Positions 34,801-46,044 of a DNA stretch of 64,000 nucleotides are shown here, piece after piece. The notes beneath the pieces are model-generated. The model ran no database searches, was not told the DNA's origin, and saw only the letters and a list, made by a program, of their open reading frames with translations. The translations under genes and the position numbers were made by a program. Each line of letters opens with the position of its first letter. The first letter of the stretch is position 1. The DNA comes from Vairimorpha apis BRL 01 (lineage: Eukaryota > Microsporidia > Nosematidae): NCBI GenBank assembly GCA_000447185.1, contig KE647232.1, forward strand, positions 1-64,000, written 5' to 3'.

Positions 34801-34893
34801 TGTTTCTTTAGAAAGAAGTTGAATTATAATTTTTTTAAGCTCTGTTGGTGTCAATTTTAATTTTTTAGCACATTTATAAAGAGCTTCGTCCAT
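31888..34893 (-). CDS. Ski2-like RNA helicase of the Brr2/ASCC3 (Slh1) family, single cassette
   Basis: Large DExH helicases of this group unwind RNA: Brr2 in the spliceosome, ASCC3/Slh1 on stalled ribosomes. The 1001-residue ORF is uninterrupted. After ~105 residues comes [30 protein letters not shown] (motif I at 128-135), PMKALASE (Ia), DEIH (II, 227-230), SATLPN (III, 264-269), [13 protein letters not shown] (V) and [10 protein letters not shown] (VI, 441-450), then a winged-helix and Sec63-like region. Brr2 and ASCC3 have two cassettes; the region after ~700 is highly divergent and shows no second set of motifs. Either the second cassette was lost or it is unrecognisable. The N-terminal NP(V/I)QS..(Y)..AY.TNEN pattern fits ASCC3/Slh1 at least as well as Brr2; I cannot decide. 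The sense strand has GGG (34898-34900) four bases before the ATG. Confidence 0.88.
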   Translation of the reverse strand: [1001 protein letters not shown]

Positions 34894-35368
34894 TTTACCC
34901 TTATATAAAATGTCCTAAAAGTATTTGAAAAAAAAATTAAAATTACATTAAAATAAAAAAATTTAAATAATTATTTTTTCTTTGATTTATTTTCATGTTT
35001 GTACATTAAACATTACAATCGATTATTTATAAAATATTTTAGAATAAAAAATTGAGTTTTATTTTTACTTAAAAAAATCAAAATTAAATTATTTTAGCTT
35101 TAGAGAAGATTGATTTAAAAAAAAGTACGTCCCATTTTTGTTTTTAAAAAACATTTTACTATAAAACTAAAAAATTAAATATAAAAAAATTATATGCTTT
35201 TTACTTACATAAAATATATGAAATTATAAAGTTTATATTTTTTATATTTATTTTTTTAATTTATGAGTTTTAAAAAATAGCTTATAAATATTGTAAAAAT
35301 AACTAATAATAAACAAAATATATCCATATCGGAAATTTATAGAAAAATATATCAACATTAAAAATGCT
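34894..35368. other. AT-rich spacer
   Basis: No gene recognised. Its left end carries the helicase start signal. Confidence 0.6.
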
Positions 35369-36186
35369 TTAAGTTTGGGAAATAACAAACAAAAAAACAA
35401 GTCCAAGGTACAAAAAAAACAATATTAGATTTAAACACATAATTCTTGTTTTTGCTGTTTTAAATATTAAAAACCATTCTGAAATTTCCAATAAAAAAAT
35501 GCAAATACAAAAAGGTAAAAGTTGCATAATATCAATTTTTGATTTTTTTAAAGGTATAAAAAAATAAGTACCATTATCAAATGAATCAATAAATGAAAGA
35601 GTTTTCAAATACAATAAAAATGATTTGATATTGTTTCTAGAATATTCAAGATTAATATTAATCGTATTTGAATAATTAATATATGGAAAATTTAACAAAT
35701 TTGTTGGAGAAAAAAACAATTTTATAGGAAAGTAAAATTGTGATATGTATAACAAATCACTATTTGGCTGCAAATTACTTATCGGATAAATTTTTGTATA
35801 ATTTTTATCACTAAATTTTAAATTTATCACTATAAAATATTTTGAAGTTAAAGGTTTTCTATATGTTATTATTATTTCTTTTAGACGTGGTTTTAAAAAT
35901 TTAAGACTTCCATAAATTAGTTTTACATATTTAGTGTCTTTTTTGTTTATCAATATTAATATTGTTCTAGCAGGAGATTTTATTGTTACAAATTCATCTT
36001 TAAAAGCACACGGAACAATTTTGTTATTGTAAATTAAATTCTCATATAATAAATTATCAGAAGATATACTATATTTGTTTAATTTAATATCAATTAAAAA
36101 GGTTGAAATTACTAATATTAAAAATTTTATAAGTTGATGATTCTTAAAAATAATATTTTTATTCTTTATAAAAAATTAATAATCAT
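35369..36186 (-). CDS. Unrecognised membrane protein with N- and C-terminal hydrophobic segments, one frame break
   Basis: The main frame is open from about 36175 to 35369 but has no ATG. One missing base in the A6 run at 36170-36175 connects it to an ATG at 36184-36186 that is preceded two bases upstream by a sense-strand CCC (36190-36192), a typical start here. The protein (~272 residues) then has an N-terminal hydrophobic segment (LIKFLILVISTFLI), a ~170-residue middle part with many Asn/Tyr/Lys and beta-like spacing (KPRLKEIIITYRKPLTSKYF), and two C-terminal membrane segments (LLPFCICIFLLEISEWFLIF and LNLILFFLYLGLVFLFVI). A luminal domain tethered at both ends recalls ER assembly factors, but I recognise no family and name none. 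Confidence 0.6.
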
Positions 36187-37384
36187 TAAGGGTTTTCTAT
36201 ATTATCGATAATAAGTTAAGTGATAAAAGTTATAATTAAAATATAAAAACTTTAACATTATATAAATCAATTAACAAAGAAAATTATAAATTAAAATATT
36301 TTAATGTTCTTTTTTATTAGTAATATTTTTAGTTCATATAATATATATATATATAAATTTAAAATTAAATTACAACGATTAATTTATAATATTTTATTTT
36401 ATACGTTAATTTAGATAATTTACTTTATTATAAAACTATTTAATTTTACATGATCATTAAAAATTAAATAATTTTAACATCTTAATATTTTAAATATTAT
36501 AAAATGTAATAATTTTTTTGAAAAATGATGAAGATTATTTTATTAGAAATATAAAAAATTAATTAAACACTTTAGTTCAAAATAATTACATAAATTATTT
36601 TATAGGTTATAGTTATTTAAATATTATTGAAATAATTTTATCGAATTAAAATTTGATAAATTTGATATTTAAATTTTTAAAAGAAATAATTCAGTTTTGT
36701 GTATAGATAACTTATATTAAATATTCTAGAAATTTAAAAGTAAAAATACATATAAACTAAATGTAATAAAAATTAAATTTTAAGTATAAATATTATTTTA
36801 TTTTTTACAAAACAAAATATTACAAAAGCTTTTTCTATCAAAAAAATTATTAGATTAAATAAATTTTTATATGAAATTTTTTTAAAATTAAAAAAAATTG
36901 TGAAAAATTTTATATCATATAAATATAAAAGTCAAAGTTATATATTTCACCTTATTCTAAAATTATTTAACAAAAAATAATCATTTATGAATTTTTTTTA
37001 TATCCATTCAAATCTTAAATTTTTATATAATAAAAAAATCGATAGATAAAGTAATATTAATTATTTTAATTTAAATGAATGCATTTTTGTTTAATTATGA
37101 TGTTATTAAATATAAGAATAATTTTATTAATAAGCAAAAATAAATATTAAAAAAATTACATTTTGTATGGAAAACGCATAATAGGTTGCTAAAAATTATT
37201 AAACTTGTTGATTTTAGTTTTTATATTTTTTTTGTTATTTTATCAAACCCATTTATGAAAATATATTTTGTGTAAATTCAAAAAAAAATTAAATTAATCA
37301 ATCACAAAACTTAATTTATTTTTTATTGGATATTTAAAAACAAATAAAAAATTCAAAACAATAAAAAAAAATTATTATAATATC
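36187..37384. other. AT-rich spacer
   Basis: About 1.2 kb with no gene or repeat recognised. Divergent promoters for the membrane-protein gene and GAPDH are expected here. No CCC precedes the GAPDH ATG. Confidence 0.6.
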
Positions 37385-38364
<980 letters not shown>

Positions 38365-38765
38365 ATCATTTTATTTTTTTATAAATATTCAATTAAAAAA
38401 ATTTGAATATGTTATATTTCAAAAATTTTTGTTAATATGCAATTTAAGTAAATCTCAATCTTATTTTTAAATTTTAGCGTTATTTTTACATAAAAAAAAT
38501 TTACAGATTAACTGTTACATTATTTAATAAAATTTTGTAAATTATTTTTGAGAAGAATATCATAAAAGCTATGTTAGAAGTTTTAGTATACTAATTTTAA
38601 AAATAAATCTATTATTTTTAAAATAATTTATGCATAAAATTGATATAAAATTATAAAAAAAAATTAATAATAAATATTGCTTAGTTCAAAAATTTATGTT
38701 TAAAATTTAAAATTAAATAAAGCATGTAATATATTGTTTATTTAAAAATTTGAAACCCTAACTAA
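38365..38765. other. AT-rich spacer
   Basis: No gene recognised. CCC at 38756-38758 marks the next start. Confidence 0.6.
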
Positions 38766-40171
38766 ATGGAGCAAGAAATTGATGAATTATTTGAAAACGA
38801 TGATGGAAATTTTTCTGAAAAATCTATAGACAATTTAGATACATCTATTTCAAATATAAAAAAATATTACCTTATCTTAATTTAATAAAAGATCATATTT
38901 CTTCTATTGATGTAAATTTTGATTTATATCATGTAAAGTTAGATCGTTTGGCCAACGAAATAAATGACATTGAAGCAGAAAATACAAAATTAGAGAATGA
39001 AATTTTATATCAAAAACAAATTTATTCGAAGCTTAAAGAATTGCTTATAAATTTAGAAATAAAAGAAGATCACTTTATTAATTTAGAAACCGAATCTTTC
39101 GATACATCTGAAGGTATTACAAAAATAGAACAATCACTTGATGTATTGAATAGTTTTAATATTGAAAATTATACTATTAGGGTAGTTAAAGAAAAAAAGA
39201 ACGTGTTGTTCAAAGTATAATAAAATTTTATAACAGATTTATGATCTTATACAAATTACAATTTAAAAGTTTTGATGAATTCAGAGTCCATAATTATGTT
39301 TATGATAAACTAAATAAATTTAAAAAGATCATAAATCTATGTAAATCATTTTGTGAAAAAAACAATTTAAAAATATTTGAAAGTATTTTTATGATTTATA
39401 TTAAATTTTCAAAAAATGAATATGAAAATCAAATGAAAAATTTTTTAAAAATTTAAAATTAGCAAATATTGATTTAAAAAAAGCATTACTTGATCCTTAC
39501 AAAACAATCATAAAAATTGAAGAAAACTTTATGGAAAAAATATTTTTAGAAAAAAAATCAATAGAAATTTTTCAAATTTCAAATGAATTAATTGTTAAAT
39601 TTTTTGAAGAGGTTTTTAAACAAAAAAAGATTGAAATTATTATTTTTTAAACGAAAATATAAAAACAAAAGAAGATAATGTTTTTGGAGATTTACAAAAT
39701 TCACTGAAATCATTATTAGGTAAATTAAAAAAATATTTTTTGCAAGAAGAAGCAGAATATAAAAATAAAGATGAAGGTTTAACAAGATTAGAAAAATATT
39801 TAAAAATAAGTAATATTTCTGACCTAAATAGTTTACTTATAAGAATAAATTTTTATAGGATCAAAAACAATAAAGATAAAGATAATATTTATGAAGCCGT
39901 TAATAATAAAAGAAGACTATTTAAAATTAAAAAATTTTGTAGTAATCTTGATGAATATCAAAATATTGTTAAAGAAATAGATGATAATTTTGCAAGACAT
40001 GTAATCGATTTTATTTTAGAAACTGATCATCCAGTTAGTCAAACAAAAAAACTTTTTCAATTTATTACAGGGCAAGAACAGTTTGTAAAAAATTTAAAAG
40101 AAGATATATATGAAATTATTGAAGATAATTTAAGCGATAAAGAAAAAAATGAAATTAGTAAATTTATGTAA
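38766..40171 (+). CDS. SEC3: Exocyst Sec3-like protein, four frame breaks
   Basis: Sec3 marks exocytic sites and tethers secretory vesicles to the plasma membrane. The ATG at 38766 has CCC at 38756-38758. With one base restored in each of four A/T runs (near 38860-38866, 39190-39196, 39441-39450 and 39641-39649) a single ~468-residue protein results. Its coiled-coil region KLDRLANEINDIEAENTKLE, then KLKELLINLEIKEDHF and SEGITKIEQSLDVLNSF, matches the core of the Sec3 C-terminal family (..L..LL.TL.L.EE....LE....EGL..IE.AL..L). This is followed by RVVKEKKERVVQSI, equivalent to (M)R.V.EK..E......F. The C-terminal helical rods end at SDKEKNEISKFM. It lacks the N-terminal PH domain and is much shorter than fungal Sec3. 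Another exocyst rod subunit is the alternative. With four breaks, a decaying gene is also possible. Confidence 0.6.
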
Positions 40172-41653
40172 AAAAAGAAATTATTTTTTTTTAATGGTAA
40201 TTATATAGTTAATATAACACTAGTAAAATTTGACAAACCAATAATTTAAATTTTCTGATATATTTGTTGTACATTTTTAACAAAAAAGTATATTTAAAAC
40301 GTACTAATTTAATCAAAATAAATTTATTATTGTAAAAATTTTATTTATATTACATATAAATAAATTTAAATATAACATTTATAATAATAATTTTAAATAT
40401 TTCCTTTTAGAGATTTATATTTGTAAGAATTGATAGTTTATTTTTTTTATTTGTTAGTTATTTTGTTGTAATTATTAATTTCAAATATATTGTAAAAAAA
40501 CATCATTTAATAAAATTTAATTTAAAAATTTTGACGTACATTTTTGATTTTAAATTATAAAAAAAATTTTGCATCATAAAAAAGATATGTTTTTTTTATA
40601 AAAATAAAAAACACAACAAGGTTTTATTTAAATGTTTTAATATATCATATTTTTTAGAATTAAATTTAATTTTTATACTATTAAATACAACAACAAATTA
40701 TAAATCTTTTAATTTTTGTATATTAATAGTATAATTTTAAAATGATAATCAAAAAAGGCGATATAAATAAATATAATGAAAATAAAAATTCTATCAAAAA
40801 TATACATCAATAATAACATCAAAAAACAATAAAAATAACACGACAAATTATTATAAAATTAATATTAACTAAATTAATTTAATTTATTTCATTTTATTTT
40901 AAATATTTTTTAATATAATTTTATTTATATTTTTTCATTTTATTTCATTTTAAAATATTTTTTAATATAAAAATTTTTTTAAATTATTTTTTTTATCAAA
41001 ATATAATACAAAATTTAATAACAAAAAAATTATAAAATCTAAATAAAAAAATTTCTTAAGTATATGTTTTTGAAAATTTAATTAAATCAAAATATTTGAA
41101 TAAAAATTAATTGAGTTGTTTGTTTTATTATCGTCATTCTAAATGTAATTTTAGTACTTAATGATGGCAAATTATATTAAAATTTTTATTTTATTTAATA
41201 TATATATATTTTATAATTTTTTTTAAAACTTGTTTATTTTAATATAATTTAAAGTTTCATAAAAAACACAGTTTTATTTTCAAAATTTTATGAAACAGTT
41301 TTTAAAAAACTTCTAATTATTTTTTAATTAAGTATTATAAAGTATAAATAAACTCAAATATAAATTAAAGTTTTTATTTTTTATCTTGATATTATAATAT
41401 TTTTTAAAAAAACCATCATGAAATGTATAAAGATTTTTTAAAATTAAAAAAGATTATCTATTAAATAAACGTAACATAAATTTTTTTTAAAATTTATAAG
41501 TAAAAATATGTTTGTTAACATTTTTATCAAAAAAATATGATTTTATTGTTTAAAATAATTTAAAGTTTTTTATGATAAATATAATTATACAATTTAATAA
41601 TTAAAAAAACGTCATATAATTCGTAATATAAAAATAAACAAATACAACCTAAA
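40172..41653. other. Long AT-rich spacer
   Basis: About 1.5 kb with no supported feature. It contains direct near-repeats of a TTTCATTTTATTT-type block around 40890-40960, which look like simple-sequence drift. Confidence 0.55.
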
Positions 41654-43740
41654 ATGACAGACCCAAATGAGACTATGTTAAGAATTTTAGAAACTAAAGT
41701 AAATATGGTGGAAGGAAAAGAACAAGAAAGTATTAAATATAAGATTGAAAAATTAAAACAAATTTTACAAGGAACTGAAAGTAAATGTATGATCACAACA
41801 GCAAAAGTAGTATCCAAAGAAAATTTAGATCTCAAATTAAATAAAGAAAATAATTTGTTACAAGGTTATCGCAGGATAAAGGCTGCAGAACATAGTTTAA
41901 ATGATTGTATGATAAAAAAAATTGATTTTTGTAAAATTAAATTATTAATGTACGAAAAAGAATATAGGTCAGAAGAAAACAATATATTGTATAATGGAAA
42001 GTTTGAAAAAACAACAGGAAGTGTTGTTTTTCAAATAAAAGGTTTTGAATTTGATCCTATATTTGAAATTGAAAGTTTACACTTTTATATTGATTTAAAA
42101 TTAAAGTTAATTGTATCTATTCAAAATATAAATGAATTTGAAGTTACTTTTGAAGATTCAAGTGAATTGGAAATTTTTTTATTTGGAAAAAATGAGATAA
42201 TACTTGGTACAATTTTATTACCTTGCGAATTTTTTACAGAAAAAAATGATATTATTGTAGAAATGGATTTTAGGAATTTTAATTATATTAAATTCAAGAT
42301 CAATTTTAAACAAGAAATTGGATTAATAAGGAAAAATGCTATAATTACGTGTGTTTATAAAAATGGACATGGGTTAGAATCACTGCCCACTTTTACTCCA
42401 AAAATTTGTGGTGTATGTACAAATTTCATAACTATTTTCTCATCTCATTACAAATGTTTTAGATGTCTATTTACTTGTCATAAAAAATGTATCGGATTAA
42501 TTTTATTTTTTTGTAAAAATTCAACGATAACTGTAAAAACCGAAGAATTTAAAATTCAATATGATATTCCACATAAATTAATAGAAGTTGAATTAGGTAG
42601 TTTTTATTATTGCAATCATTGTGGTGAAAATATAAATTCTAAAAAAGCTTTATTATGCACAGAATGCGAAGTTAAATTTCATATAGATTGTGAAAAATAT
42701 ATTTTTAACTCATGTAAAATGTATATTGAATTGAGGAAAAAAATGGCAGAATTTAAACCAAAACATTTTAAATTAGATATTTCAGAACAAACTATAAAAA
42801 TTGAAGATTTTAAAATTATTAAAACAATAGGAAAAGGATCCTTTGGAAAAATTTTCTTAACAAAATATAAAGATTATGATTTTGTAGCTTTAAAAGTAGT
42901 CCAAAAAAAAAATTTGCAATTCGTATATGATTTAAAATATTTAAATACAGAAAGAAAAGTATTAAATTTGAATAAGCAATTTAATCATCCATTTTTAAAT
43001 CATCTTTTTTTTGTTTTCAAGATGATACGAGATTTTATTTTGGGTTAGAATATTTACCATCAGGTGATCTATTATATCAAGTTGTTCATGGAAAATTAAC
43101 TTGTGAACAAATTAAAATATATGCATGTGAAATATTACTTGGAATAGAATTTCTACACAATCAAAATATAATTTATAGAGATCTTAAACTTGATAATATT
43201 CTTTTAGGTAATGATGGACATATTAAAATATGTGATTTTGGTTTATGTAAAGAATTTATTGAAACTAATATGAGGACACATACATTTTGTGGAACTCCAG
43301 ATACAATGGCTCCTGAAATTATCAAATGTGAAGGATATACTAATTCTGTTGATTGGTGGTCTTATGGAATAGTATTATATGAAATGTATACAAAGTCTCC
43401 ACCTTTTTTAGGGTCAACTAATCGTGAAATTTACGAAAATATAACTCATTCAGAACCTATTTATCCATCAAGTTTATCTTATGAAAGTGTAGATTTGATA
43501 AAAAAATTATTATTAAAAAACCCAGAAGCTAGGCTTGGAAGTGGAGAAAATGGAATTAAAAATATTAAGGATCATTTCTATTTTAAAGACGTGAAATGGG
43601 ATGATATATATAACAAAAAAGGAGGAAATATAATAATTTTGCCAATGAAATATGAGAATAATATATTTGATGAGGTAGATAGTTTTAATTGTTTACAAAA
43701 AGATGATGAAGTTGATGACTATTTTGTAAATTTCCAATAA
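41654..43740 (+). CDS. PKC1: Pkc1-like protein kinase C (HR1, C2-like, two C1, kinase), one frame break
   Basis: Fungal-type Pkc1 transmits Rho1/cell-wall-stress signals. Domains in order: HR1-like coiled coil (residues ~1-80, LRILETKVNMVEGKEQESIKY through NNLLQGYRRIKAAEHS), a C2-like beta domain (~95-215), two C1 zinc fingers (~236-287, CGVCTNFITIFSSHYKC..C..CHKKC; ~305-352, CNHCGENINSKKALLCTEC..FHIDC) and an AGC kinase domain (IGKGSFGKIFLTKY, VALKVV, YRDLKLDNILLG, DFGLCKEF, THTFCGTPDTMAPE). The activation-loop sequence is the PKC type. One base is missing in the T8 run at 43005-43012; restoring it gives HPFLNHLFFCFQDDTRFYFGLEY. The C-terminal hydrophobic motif (F..F(S/T)Y) is not visible: the protein ends VDDYFVNFQ. 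Length ~695 against 1151 in yeast. Confidence 0.93.
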
Positions 43741-44713
43741 AAAAATTCTTTATTTTTTGGATTTTAATATTTGTTGTAACATATTTAATTTATATAAATT
43801 TATTTTTTTTAAAGAATTATATTGTGTATATAAAATACTTAAATGTTTAATTGTTTATCAAAAAATGCATTAAATAAAATAAAAAACGTTTTAAATTTTT
43901 TAATTATAATTTATAAATTTAACATTATTGAATATAAACTATATCATTTTTTTAACATATTAAACATTTTAAATTAATTATATATTTAACATAAACATTA
44001 ATTAAATCAAAAACTTACAAGATATAAATACATTGATAATTAATGTAAAAATATTTTTTTATTTGATCTATTTATTAATAAAATTAAGTTTTAAAAACTG
44101 AATTTTATTTTTTTTATAAACACGATTATAAAATGAACAATAAGTTTCATAAGAAAAAATTGTAAAAATTTTTCTTCTAAAACAAAATTCACGATTTTTA
44201 TATAGATATCCTATATAAATAATTTCTTTTTTAGATGAAATAAAAATTAAAATACTGATTACTATTTTCATAATATAAAAATATATAAAATTAATTTTTA
44301 ATACATAAATTGATCAATATATTATAATTTTAATTACAATAATGTATAAAAAATATAAATTAATTGTAATTCAAAATAATATCATCTTTTTTTAATTCTT
44401 TAGATATAAATTATCGATTGTAAAAAATATCTAAATTACTATTTTCTATAAATTTAATTTATATCAAAAAAATATTAAAATGTAAATTTTATCTTTAAAT
44501 AATTGTGTCATAATGAAGATGTTTTAGTATAATATTCTAATTAAAAATTATTAATTAAAAAATTGAAAATATATTTACGAATGTATGCAAATATTAATAT
44601 CAATAATTTATGACACATTATTAGATAATTAAAAGTCTTAATATATTTTAAAAAAAGTGATTTGTTTTGATTTTTAGTAAATTAATTAAATTTTAGATAT
44701 TTATAATTTTATT
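43741..44713. other. AT-rich spacer with one doubtful small ORF
   Basis: Nothing else recognised apart from the 67-codon frame annotated at 44068-44271. Confidence 0.5.
44068..44271 (-). CDS. Doubtful 67-residue ORF with hydrophobic start
   Basis: Begins MKIVISILIFISS, which could be a signal peptide, and continues with Tyr/Cys/Arg-containing sequence (YKNREFCFRRKIF, SYETYCSFYNRVY) that is less monotonous than chance frames in this DNA. No CCC before the ATG and no family recognised. It could be a small secreted protein or chance. Confidence 0.25.
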   Translation of the reverse strand: MKIVISILIFISSKKEIIYIGYLYKNREFCFRRKIFTIFSYETYCSFYNRVYKKNKIQFLKLNFINK

Positions 44714-45522
44714 TTAAACAGCATCATAAGATTTATTTGTGTATCTACAATATGGACATTTTGAAGACTGCTCACACAGCCATTTATCTACACATTTTTG
44801 ATGAAAATAATGATTACAAAATAGTATTCGTATATCATCTTCATCATTATATACGTCAAAACAAATTAAGCATGAATCAGAATCTTTTATAACAATGTCT
44901 TTATATTTTACAAGTTTAAATCTTCTAAGTTCATATTCTGTAATAATAGGATTTATTGTTGAATATATACAGCATATTAAATAGAATATTATAATTACAC
45001 ATGTTGTAATCATTGTCAAACTAAAAAAAACAATTATTAGATAAAAAGTTGAAACTTTAAACCGCTTTTCAAAAACTATTCTAAATGGTATATTTTGAAC
45101 TATTATATGTTTTAATATTTCGCTTATTTGTTCATCTAATAAAAAAAACTATATGGTTCTGTTATCGTGCATAAGGAATTGAAGTTATTTTGTAAAACTT
45201 TTTCTTTAGGAATATCATTATTAGATAGATAAAATATGTTAATTGAAGTATGAAGTGATAAAAATACATCTTCAATTGAAACATCAGGACTAATAAAAAT
45301 AGCAACTTTTTCAGGAAATTGATTAAATTTGTAAGTTTGTTGAATAGAATTGATTTTAGTATTATCTATATAATATATTTCGCTTATATCACGTTTATAT
45401 TTTCCTCCGTAAATACAGTTTAATTTTATTCCGTTTAAACATCCTACAGACGATTCAAAGAATGCAACACCATCTAAAGACATTTTCCAAATTAAATATC
45501 TAAAAATGTTAATAAGATTCAT
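44714..45522 (-). CDS. Membrane-anchored RING-H2 E3 ubiquitin ligase (RNF13/GRAIL-like layout), one frame break
   Basis: A ~268-residue protein assembled from two frames. One base must be restored in the A8 run at 45141-45148, which turns EPYSFFY-stop into EPYSFFLLDEQISEIL. The N-terminal ~150 residues (from MNLINIFRYL) would be luminal and contain short beta-like stretches (EKVAIFISPD, INIFYLSNN) that could be a reduced PA domain. A long hydrophobic stretch follows (FYLIIVFFSL, then CVIIIFYLICCIY), and then the cytosolic RING-H2: CLIC, then CNHYFHQKC, then CPYC, the complete C3H2C3 set. This order (luminal domain, membrane, RING) is that of endosomal/ER ligases such as RNF13. No CCC before the ATG. 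RING identity is certain; the PA comparison is inference. Confidence 0.82.
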
Positions 45523-46044
45523 TTTTTGTTTATTATAAAATATTTTTTACTAAAGCATAAACAAACAATATTTTAATTTTTTAAAAATAAAATTAGTTAT
45601 ATTATATAAAATTCTAGTTCTAATAAATAAAATTTCTACGTTTACAAGTTTACACACTTTTTTATTAAACTTAAAAAATATTATAAGCAAAAACTAAATA
45701 AAAACAAATTAAAGTACCATTTAACACAAAAATAAAATTTATGCTAAATTTTAAGATATTAACATCAAATAAAATTTATCTTTAAATTAAATCTATAAAA
45801 TTTATATTTATTAACAATATATCTAAATAAATATAACAAATTTAATTTCTTTGCAATAAATATATATATTAAGAGTTAAAAAATTAACAATTAAACATTT
45901 GTTAACGTTTAATAATTATTTTTTTAAAAGTATACATGTTGAAATGTAACAAAAAAGTATTAAAATGTTTTAAGATTTTTTTTATATGTTTTAAATTTAT
46001 ATAATTATAATTAATTTAATAGTAATTTGATAATTTTTTTAATA
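45523..46044. other. AT-rich spacer
   Basis: No gene recognised. It borders the duplicated contig ends described next. Confidence 0.6.
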
